8,498 nucleotides of DNA. Origin: Deltaproteobacteria bacterium (GTDB lineage: Bacteria > Myxococcota > Polyangia > Haliangiales > Haliangiaceae). The notes below the pieces were generated by a model that saw only the letters and a list, made by a program, of their open reading frames with translations, was not told the origin of the DNA and searched no databases. This document shows, in pieces, positions 1 through 5,412 of this stretch. How positions within the stretch are numbered: the stretch's first letter is position 1; each line of letters opens with the position of its first letter. The position numbers and the translations under genes were made by a program. The DNA lies in the NCBI GenBank assembly GCA_018262455.1, contig JAGSPR010000303.1, forward strand, positions 1 through 8,498, given 5' to 3'.

Positions 1-566
1 CGGTCGATCGACTCGAGCTCGAATGGGCCCGATCCGATCGGCCGCTCGCCCGGTGGCTTGCCCTGCTTGGTGATCGCCGCCGGCGGGAGCGCGAGCAACA
101 TCGGGAGCTCCGGCGTGGGCGTGCGCAGCGTGAGCTCGATGACGTCACCGGTGGCCTTGATCGAGGTGATCGGCGCGAGCGCCCAGCGGCCCGGTCCGGT
201 CCGTGCGCGCTCGAGCGAGGCCACCACGTCCTGGACGGTCAGCAGCGAGCCATCGTGGAACCGGACGCCCTTCTGGACCGTGAGCCTGGCGACCGTCCGG
301 GTCGCGTCGAGATCCGGCAGCCCCCCGGCGAGCCGCGGCTCGACCGCACCGGACAGCTCGACGCGATACAGCGTATCGAACACCAGCTCGGCCACCGTGA
401 TCTCGGCGTGGCTCTGCGCATGGACGGGATCCAGCGTGCCCGGGCTACCGAGCAGCGAGCCCTCGATCTTGCCTGCGTAACGTGGGCGGGTCTCGGCATG
501 CGCCGCGGTGATCCCGGCGACCGCGAGCGTCACGACGAGCAACCACGTCGGGCGCTCGTCGCTCAA
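1..566 (-). CDS. Family 5 ABC-type solute-binding protein (oligopeptide-binding-like), N-terminal part, 3' end outside window
   Basis: This gene encodes a periplasmic peptide/nickel-type substrate-binding protein of an ABC importer; 188 residues are visible. Residues 1-24 form a signal peptide (hydrophobic core WLLVVTLAVAG, likely cleavage after AHA). The SBP_bac_5 pattern follows: GTLDPVHA near 43-50, a VAELVFDTLYRV stretch near 58-69, then GVRFHDGSLLTVQDVVASL at 100-118, which matches the family signature (K-x-G-V-x-F-H-D-G-x-P-L-T-A-x-D-V), and GSGPFEL at 178-184. Full members are about 500 residues, so most of the gene lies beyond base 1. The start is TTG at 566-564: it overlaps the stop of the upstream VCBS gene (TTGA) and has a GGAGG Shine-Dalgarno sequence five bases upstream. 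No ABC permease or ATPase is in the window, so the substrate is unknown. Position downstream of PBP1A makes cell-wall peptides a guess only. Family confidence is high; ligand confidence is low. Confidence 0.85.
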   Translation of the reverse strand, partial: MSDERPTWLLVVTLAVAGITAAHAETRPRYAGKIEGSLLGSPGTLDPVHAQSHAEITVAELVFDTLYRVELSGAVEPRLAGGLPDLDATRTVARLTVQKGVRFHDGSLLTVQDVVASLERARTGPGRWALAPITSIKATGDVIELTLRTPTPELPMLLALPPAAITKQGKPPGERPIGSGPFELESID

Positions 567-1564
567 TCGAGCCTCCAGAGGTCGACCCGGGTGGAGCCGA
601 CGAACCGCACTGCCGCGATGACCTCCTCGTTGCCGTTGCCATCGCCGTCGATGGAGGCGAGCCCCGCGACCCCGCCGTTGAACGACTTGCGGAAGCGTGG
701 CTTCTTGTCGGCGCCGCCGAGCGAGATCACCTTGACACCGTCCGAGGCACCCGGCGCGCTCGCCTCGGAGACGATGACCTCGGGGGTGCCGTCGTGGTCG
801 ACATCGGCGAGCTCGAACGCGACCCCCACGTTCGGATATTCGAAGCTCGCGACTTGCCGGCAAACCGCGGCCGTCGCGCATTGCTGCACGACCACCGCGA
901 GCTTGCCGGTCTTCGCGAGCTCTGCGCGGACGTGGAGAGGCGTCCCCTGGCCATCGACGAGATCGCCCCGACAGCGCACCGCGTACGTACCGTTGACGAA
1001 GTAGTTGCGGCCCGCATCGAGCTGGCTACGCTCGCCGGCGCACACGAGGAACGGCGCGTCCCCGGGCTGCGCGATCAGCGCCTTGTTGCGCCACGTGACC
1101 CGGAGCTCCTTGGCCCAAGGTGAGGCGGCGGCGATCAGCTCGCGGCCATCGGCGACCGCGGTCCCGACCACGTCGCGCGGCGCCGGCACCGCCCGCTCGC
1201 CGCTGAACGCGACCCGCCCGAGCTCGATCGCCCTGCCATTACGAAATCCGATCGCGATCACCTGGCGCGGGGTCACGGCGTAGAGCTCGCCCCGCTTGTC
1301 GCCGTCGAGATCCGCTGCCGCGAGCGCGACCAGCGGGGCACCGAGGTCGATCGAGCCGAGCTTGACGACCTTCCAGGCCACCGCGACCGGCATCGGCGGC
1401 ACGAGCTTCGGGCCATGCGACGCCACGAGGGCATCGAGCCGGGCGCGCACCGTGGATGCCAGCTGCGCGAGGTAGCCGCCACGCTCACCGGCGTCAGCCG
1501 GCGGTGCGAACCAGAGCAAGGCAGCCAGCGCGCCGACCGACACTCGTACCCGCGAGCTCGTCAC
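563..1564 (-). CDS. Secreted protein with VCBS/FG-GAP-like repeats, function unknown
   Basis: This encodes a 333-residue exported protein. Residues 1-25 are a signal peptide (hydrophobic GALAALLWFAPP, cleavage likely after ADA). The mature part has Asp-rich calcium-loop motifs typical of VCBS/FG-GAP beta-propeller blades: DLDGDKRGELY at 85-95, DVDHDGTPEVIV at 254-265 and DGDGNGNEEVIAAV at 306-319. Each has the D-x-D-x-D/N pattern followed by a short hydrophobic strand. Four cysteines (175, 198, 229, 235) could form disulfides in the periplasm or outside. The family usually has a binding or scaffolding role rather than catalysis; no enzymatic motif is seen. The GTG start at 1564 overlaps the PBP1A stop (GTGA), and its own TGA overlaps the TTG of the next gene, so it is the middle gene of a tightly coupled trio. 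Partner and ligand are unknown. Confidence 0.82.
   Translation of the reverse strand: MTSSRVRVSVGALAALLWFAPPADAGERGGYLAQLASTVRARLDALVASHGPKLVPPMPVAVAWKVVKLGSIDLGAPLVALAAADLDGDKRGELYAVTPRQVIAIGFRNGRAIELGRVAFSGERAVPAPRDVVGTAVADGRELIAAASPWAKELRVTWRNKALIAQPGDAPFLVCAGERSQLDAGRNYFVNGTYAVRCRGDLVDGQGTPLHVRAELAKTGKLAVVVQQCATAAVCRQVASFEYPNVGVAFELADVDHDGTPEVIVSEASAPGASDGVKVISLGGADKKPRFRKSFNGGVAGLASIDGDGNGNEEVIAAVRFVGSTRVDLWRLD
572..576 (-). promoter_or_regulatory. Ribosome binding site supporting a TTG start
   Basis: GGAGG on the minus strand lies five bases upstream of TTG (566-564), inside the last codons of the preceding VCBS gene. It decides the start of the solute-binding protein gene, because no ATG or GTG precedes the signal peptide in that frame in a suitable place. 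The TTG also overlaps the upstream TGA by three bases, as in translational coupling. Confidence 0.75.
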
Positions 1565-4116
1565 TCCGGCTTGTCCTTCTCCTTGTCGTCATCGTCGTAC
1601 TCGCCCTTCACATCGTTGCCGGGCGTGACATCCCCGGGCTTGTCGGCGTACTCGGTCGGCGCGGTCCCCTCCACGAACACCTCGGTCATCGTGGTGTCCG
1701 GCGGGAAGCCATCCGGGGCCAACAGGCCGGTGGCGCGATCGATCCGCAGCTCGACGACCTTGGGCGGCCGCGGGAACGCCTTCGCGGGCAGGCCCATCGC
1801 CTTGGCGATCTCGACGAACACGGGCACCGCGGTAGTGCCCCCGGTCTCCCGTCCCATCGAGTGCGGATCGTCGTACCCGATCCACACACCGATCGCGTAG
1901 TCGGGCGTCAGGCCCACGAACCAGACGTCTCGCGCCTCGTTCGAGGTGCCGGTCTTGCCGGCGACCGGGATGTTGAGCTTGGAGGCGAGGATGCCGGTCC
2001 CGGAGGTCACCACGGACTGCATCATGTTCGTGACCACGTAGGCCACTTCGGGCGCGACCACTTGCTTGGTCTCCGCGGCCGACGTCGCCTTGCCATCGAT
2101 CGAGTCGATGAACACCGGTCGGGCCGTCTTGCCGCCCGCTGCGAACGTCGCCATCGCGTTCGTCATCTCGAGCGGCGTGACCTCGCCCGCACCGAGGGCG
2201 AGCGACAGCGTCGACGGCAGCTTGCTCTGGATGCCGACCCGGTTCGCGAGATCGATGATCTTCGCGGGAGTCACGCGCTCGAGCACCTGGATCGCGACCG
2301 TGTTGATCGACTTCGCGAGCGCATAGCGCAGGAGGACCGGGCCCTCGAACTTGCCACCCTCGTAGTTCTTCGCGTTCCAGCGCTCCTCCCACCGCGGCTC
2401 CGGGCGATCGTCGAGCTTGGACGCGGCGGTGAACGTGATCCGGCCGCCCTCGTCCTTGGCCATGCCGGCGCCGAGCTCGATGCCGGTCGCGAACACATAC
2501 GGCTTGAACGAGCTCCCCGGCTGGCGGTGCGCATCGGTGGCGCGGTTGAGCCCGAGCGTCTTCGATGCATAGCCACCGACGAGCGCGCGGACCTTGCGGG
2601 TGTGGACGTCGAGGATCACCACCGCGCCCTCCGGTCCCCGGGGGAACGCGACGCGGTTCTTCGCGTGCTTCGGAGGCGCCTTCGGATCGACGCTGGCCGC
2701 GACGACCTCGACGACATCACCGGACTTGAAGCGATCGCTCGGCTTCTTGACCGTGCCGTCGGCGTCAGGTGGGTTGAACCGGTCGTCGCCGACACCTCCG
2801 AGCACCAGCGCCGCTTTCCAGTCGCCGAGATCGACCTCGACCTCCTGGTCGTCATCGTGGACCGCCATGACGATCGCGTCGTAGCTCTCGCCCTTCGCAG
2901 GACCGGTCTTAGGCAACGCCTTCGCGAGCCGTGCGAGCTCGGAGTCGAGCTTGCCCGACTTCACCGTGCGCTTCGTGCGACCGATGTGCTTGCGCTTGTC
3001 GACCGCACGCAGCCCGTTCTGCAGCGCGCGCTCGGCGGCGTCCTGGATCTTGGGGTCGAGCGTGGTGCGGATCGTGGCGCCGAGCGTATCGAGGTACTCC
3101 TCGCCTTCGGGACACGTCGCCTTGCCATCGCACTTCGGCGCGAGGATCTCGTTGCGAACGAGCCCCACCCATTCGGGGGCGGTGTTGAGATCGGGGAACG
3201 GGTGCTCGACGTACTGGATCGGCTTGTTGATCCACTTCTGCGCGTCGGCGGCGGACAGCTTCTGCTCCTCGACCAGTCGGTTCAGCACGTGGGTCTGGCG
3301 GATCTTCGCAGCCTGCTGGTTCTTCTTGCGGTTCGGCGCGTAGTTCTCCGGGGATTGCGGCAAGCCGGCGAGCATCGCGGCCTCACCAACATCGAGCTGC
3401 GACACGTCCTTGCCGAAATAGAACCGCGAGGCTTCCTGCACGCCGTAGCGGCCGTTGCCGAAGTTGATCTGGTTCATGTAGAGCGTGATGATCTCTTGCT
3501 TCGTCAGCGCTCGCTCGAGGCGTCGCGCGAGGATGATCTCCTGGATCTTGCGCTTGAACGTCTTCTCTGGCGTCAACAGGAGGTTCTTCACCACCTGCTG
3601 CGTGATGGTCGACGCACCCTGCTTGCTCTTGCCTGCGCGAACGTTGGCCCAGAACGCGCGGAACATGCCCCAGTAGTCGACGCCACCGTGATCCCAGAAG
3701 TTGTTGTCCTCGGTGGCTATGAACGCGTCGACCAAGATCGGCGGGATCTTGTCGTAGGTCACGAACACGCGCCGCTCGATGGCGTCGCCGGAGACCTTGC
3801 CGAACAGCTCGCCGATCCGGTGATCGTTCTTGTCGACGATCGTGGTGACCTGGCGGTGCTTCATCTCGCTGAGGGTGGACGGGTCCGGCAGGTCCTTGTC
3901 GCGGCCATACATCCAGAACACGAACACGACCGTGGCAACCGTCAGGAGCAGCCCGGAGAACCCGACGATCGCGAGCCACTTGACGACCTTGACCCAGGTC
4001 TTGCGCGGCTTCGGGGCTGGCGTCAGCCGTGGCGGCGCCTTGCCCTTGGCGGTCTTCGACAATCCCGATGTGTCCCGTTTGTTCTGCAAGCTAGGTACCG
4101 TCAGCGGGTGCTGCAC
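1561..4116 (-). CDS. mrcA: Class A penicillin-binding protein, PBP1A type (bifunctional transglycosylase/transpeptidase)
   Basis: This inner-membrane enzyme polymerises lipid II into glycan strands and cross-links the stem peptides in the periplasm. With the GTG start at 4116 it has 851 residues, normal for the family. Order: basic cytoplasmic tail; membrane anchor about 44-69; GT51 domain with catalytic Glu136 in ATEDNNFWDHGG, QGASTITQQ at 166-174, RKIQE at 189-193 and YFGK near 233-236; an OB-like inserted region about 373-500 (GDVVEVVAASV), as in PBP1A; then the penicillin-binding transpeptidase with S535-S-F-K538 (nucleophile Ser535), S603-I-N605 and K721-T-G-T. All catalytic motifs are intact. 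The tail ends in an acidic and lysine-rich stretch (YDDDDKEKDKPE). An in-frame reading back to 4272 would overlap trmH; the GTG is preferred because GGGGGAG lies seven bases upstream. It is followed by a GTGA overlap with the VCBS gene. The symbol is by family analogy. Confidence 0.95.
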   Translation of the reverse strand: MQHPLTVPSLQNKRDTSGLSKTAKGKAPPRLTPAPKPRKTWVKVVKWLAIVGFSGLLLTVATVVFVFWMYGRDKDLPDPSTLSEMKHRQVTTIVDKNDHRIGELFGKVSGDAIERRVFVTYDKIPPILVDAFIATEDNNFWDHGGVDYWGMFRAFWANVRAGKSKQGASTITQQVVKNLLLTPEKTFKRKIQEIILARRLERALTKQEIITLYMNQINFGNGRYGVQEASRFYFGKDVSQLDVGEAAMLAGLPQSPENYAPNRKKNQQAAKIRQTHVLNRLVEEQKLSAADAQKWINKPIQYVEHPFPDLNTAPEWVGLVRNEILAPKCDGKATCPEGEEYLDTLGATIRTTLDPKIQDAAERALQNGLRAVDKRKHIGRTKRTVKSGKLDSELARLAKALPKTGPAKGESYDAIVMAVHDDDQEVEVDLGDWKAALVLGGVGDDRFNPPDADGTVKKPSDRFKSGDVVEVVAASVDPKAPPKHAKNRVAFPRGPEGAVVILDVHTRKVRALVGGYASKTLGLNRATDAHRQPGSSFKPYVFATGIELGAGMAKDEGGRITFTAASKLDDRPEPRWEERWNAKNYEGGKFEGPVLLRYALAKSINTVAIQVLERVTPAKIIDLANRVGIQSKLPSTLSLALGAGEVTPLEMTNAMATFAAGGKTARPVFIDSIDGKATSAAETKQVVAPEVAYVVTNMMQSVVTSGTGILASKLNIPVAGKTGTSNEARDVWFVGLTPDYAIGVWIGYDDPHSMGRETGGTTAVPVFVEIAKAMGLPAKAFPRPPKVVELRIDRATGLLAPDGFPPDTTMTEVFVEGTAPTEYADKPGDVTPGNDVKGEYDDDDKEKDKPE

Positions 4117-4133
4117 CGGGATTCTCCCCCGGT
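4115..4133 (-). promoter_or_regulatory. Translation-initiation hairpin: Shine-Dalgarno in the loop, start codon in the stem
   Basis: On the minus strand ACCGGG and CCCGGT form a perfect six-base stem around the seven-base loop GGAGAAT. The loop holds the core of the GGGGGAG ribosome binding site, and the last two stem bases are the GT of the PBP1A GTG start. This may modulate initiation or only reflect GC-rich sequence; no function is shown. It supports the choice of GTG at 4116 as the start. Confidence 0.5.
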
Positions 4134-4189
4134 TGGGGCTCCGATGCCACATCGCGACGTATCCATGCAGATGGCCACCCGTGTCGGGC

Positions 4190-4205
4190 TTCCATTCGCA
4201 TGGAA
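4190..4205 (-). repeat. Perfect inverted repeat with a GNRA-type loop in the trmH-PBP1A gap
   Basis: The minus strand reads TTCCAT-GCGA-ATGGAA, a six-base perfect stem closed by GCGA, which fits the stable GNRA tetraloop class. It lies ten bases after the trmH stop and upstream of the PBP1A ribosome binding site. There is no following U-run, so it is not a classical intrinsic terminator; it could be a leader hairpin, an operator palindrome or an mRNA stabiliser. Apart from this and the initiation hairpin, the gap 4117-4214 shows no promoter I can defend. Confidence 0.4.
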
Positions 4206-4214
4206 TACGATCGC

Positions 4215-4940
4215 CTAACGAAGCGTACGCTCGAGGATCCCGACTGCCCCCCGGATCCTCAGCGCGAACCATCGCGCCCGCAGCTCGCGGCGCCGGGTCT
4301 CGTCCAGATCACCGAGGCTGCCGATCGCCTGGCGCCTGCGTGCCGCGATCCGGGACATCGCCAGGGCGACGGTTACCGAAAGGTTGAAGCTCTCGGTGAA
4401 GCCGTACATCGGGACGCCGAGCGCGCCGTCACAGCCTTCGATCGCCGCCCTGGTCAGCCCGCCGTGCTCGTTGCCGAACGCGACCGCGATCGGCTGCGTG
4501 ACGTCGACGTCCTCGATCGTGACCGGCGCCCCAGGGAGCGTCGCGTAGACGCGGAACCCTCGGTCGTGCAGCGCGCGGGTGGCGTCCTCGACCCGTGGCC
4601 AGCGGTGGAGATCGATCCATTTGTGCGAGCCCTTGGTGACTCCGCCCGACGCGGAGAACCGCTCATTCGGCTCGATCACGTGGAGCTCTTGCAGCCCGAT
4701 CGCCTCGGTGGTGCGGATCGTCGCCGCGGCGTTGCGCGGATCGTAGGTGTCCTCGACCACGGTCACGACCGAGCCCAGGCGCATCGCGATCACCGCGTCG
4801 ATCCGAGCGATCCGCTCGGGTGACAGCATCGATGCCAGGGCCTCACAGACCGCCTCGGGGCCGTGGCGAGCGATCGCGCGCACGATGGCGTCTGGCGAGC
4901 GCGGGGTTGCATCGGACACGGCGCACGATACCGTGTGCAT
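4215..4940 (-). CDS. trmH: tRNA (guanosine-2'-O-)-methyltransferase, TrmH/SpoU family
   Basis: This cytoplasmic SPOUT-class enzyme is expected to transfer a methyl group from S-adenosylmethionine to the ribose 2'-OH of a tRNA guanosine, typically Gm18 in the D-loop. The 241-residue length fits TrmH. An N-terminal helical part with SPERIARIDAVIAMR (40-54) precedes motif 1, VEDTYDPRNAAATIRTTEA (62-80), holding the conserved Asn70 and the catalytic-type Arg76. Then come GSHKWIDLHRW at 104-114, motif 2 FGNEHGGLT at 155-163 and motif 3 ESFNLSVTVAL at 183-193, which form the knotted cofactor site. A TrmH C-terminal extension (about 211-238, DLDETRRRELRARW) follows and argues for TrmH over RlmB or TrmL. 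The ATG start at 4940 has no good Shine-Dalgarno; a start a few codons downstream is possible. It sits 39 bases after the small membrane-protein gene. It looks like a housekeeping gene placed among envelope genes. Confidence 0.9.
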   Translation of the reverse strand: MHTVSCAVSDATPRSPDAIVRAIARHGPEAVCEALASMLSPERIARIDAVIAMRLGSVVTVVEDTYDPRNAAATIRTTEAIGLQELHVIEPNERFSASGGVTKGSHKWIDLHRWPRVEDATRALHDRGFRVYATLPGAPVTIEDVDVTQPIAVAFGNEHGGLTRAAIEGCDGALGVPMYGFTESFNLSVTVALAMSRIAARRRQAIGSLGDLDETRRRELRARWFALRIRGAVGILERTLR

Positions 4941-4979
4941 CGTGGTCGAGGGTGAACCTGGTACGCCCGTCGGGGATCG

Positions 4980-5273
4980 CTAAGGCGGGGGCTGGACGAC
5001 GGAGGTGGGATGGGCGCGGCGGTGGGCATTTGCGCGCTTGAGCATCCGCACCATCAGGACGCCGGTGAGGGCCGCGAGCACGACGCCGATACCGAGCAGG
5101 CGCCAACGGTACTCGCCGTTCACGGCGGGGCGATTCGACGTCCAGAACCCCGATGGGCGCTCGGACAGGATCTCGTGGGTCTCGGGGGGGGGTGGGGCTG
5201 CGATCGCAGTGGCGGCATCGACGCCGACGAGCAGCACGATCGCGAGGACGAGCCGGCGCATTGCCAGAGCCAT
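4980..5273 (-). CDS. Small membrane protein with signal peptide and C-terminal membrane segment, function unknown
   Basis: I do not recognise this 97-residue protein. Residues 1-26 form a signal peptide (MRRLVLAIVLLVG core, likely cleavage near TAIA). A proline run at 27-30 follows, then a short periplasmic stretch to about residue 56, a membrane segment RLLGIGVVLAALTGVLMV at 58-75, and a basic tail ending QPPP. If the signal is cleaved, it would be a small type I membrane protein with a cytoplasmic basic tail. The frame is open up to an ATG at 5381, but that extension is Arg/Gly-rich and unlike a protein N-terminus, so I start at ATG 5273; ATG 5261, directly before RRLVLAI, is equally possible and neither has a clear ribosome binding site. 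The proline run is coded by nine consecutive C bases, a slippage-prone tract. Downstream, trmH starts 39 bases later. Existence is likely; exact start uncertain. Confidence 0.6.
   Translation of the reverse strand: MALAMRRLVLAIVLLVGVDAATAIAAPPPPETHEILSERPSGFWTSNRPAVNGEYRWRLLGIGVVLAALTGVLMVRMLKRANAHRRAHPTSVVQPPP
5184..5192 (-). repeat. Homopolymeric tract of nine C (coding strand) inside a small gene
   Basis: The plus strand has nine G in a row, followed by T and four more G. In the coding strand this gives the proline codons 27-30 of the small membrane-protein gene, immediately after the signal peptide. A change of one base would shift the frame before the membrane segment. It is the longest mononucleotide run I noticed in the window. 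Confidence 0.8.
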
Positions 5274-5310
5274 ACCATGGCGAGAATCCCGCTTGCTGCG
5301 GCAGATCGCC

Positions 5311-5329
5311 GCGCGCTTCCCGCTACTTC
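5311..5329. repeat. 19-bp direct repeat, copy 1
   Basis: The sequence GCGCGCTTCCCGCTACTTC occurs here and again at 5394-5412, 83 bp apart in the same orientation, with exact identity limited to these 19 bases. This copy lies in the noncoding gap between the AsmA-GT51 gene and the small membrane-protein gene. The flanks of the two copies do not match, so this is a short duplication or a dispersed repeat unit rather than a large tandem copy. Confidence 0.8.
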
Positions 5330-5339
5330 GCGTTGCGCC

Positions 5340-5356
5340 GCGACCCTCCGGGTCGC
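5340..5356. repeat. Short GC-rich hairpin in the gap after the AsmA-GT51 gene
   Basis: The minus strand reads GCGACCC-GGA-GGGTCGC, a perfect seven-base stem with a three-base loop, 50 bases past the stop codon of the transglycosylase gene. Its position would suit transcript termination or 3'-end protection, but no T-run follows on the minus strand, so I do not call it an intrinsic terminator. The whole gap 5274-5405 holds only this hairpin and the direct repeat. Confidence 0.45.
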
Positions 5357-5393
5357 CGATTCCGCTTCGCGTCCTCGCCATGCTCCGTGTGGG

Positions 5394-5412
5394 GCGCGCT
5401 TCCCGCTACTTC
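5394..5412. repeat. 19-bp direct repeat, copy 2, overlapping a stop codon
   Basis: This copy is identical to 5311-5329. Read on the minus strand it covers the end of the last Lys codon and the TAG stop (5408-5406) of the AsmA-GT51 gene, so the repeat contains a gene terminus. The displaced copy preserves the TAG and the dozen bases after it. Confidence 0.8.

Noticed and set aside
1456..4218. A 920-codon open frame on the plus strand opposite PBP1A
   Set aside because: It is antisense to a gene with all catalytic motifs intact, is extremely rich in Arg, Leu, Asp and Glu with no recognisable domain, and is the typical mirror frame of a GC-rich gene.
4117..4272. N-terminal extension of PBP1A to ATG 4272 or to internal ATGs
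   Set aside because: It would overlap trmH by 58 bases, adds a Cys/His/Pro-containing segment unlike a PBP cytoplasmic tail, and has no ribosome binding site, whereas GTG 4116 has GGGGGAG seven bases upstream.
5340..5356. Hairpin as an intrinsic terminator of the transglycosylase gene
   Set aside because: The stem is good but no T-run follows on the minus strand, and the next gene is on the same strand, so the call stays a hairpin only.
5274..5381. N-terminal extension of the small membrane protein to ATG 5381
   Set aside because: The added 36 residues are Arg/Gly/Ser-rich, cross the hairpin and direct repeat, and would bury an otherwise good signal peptide inside the protein. The GGAG before ATG 5381 is only one base from the start.
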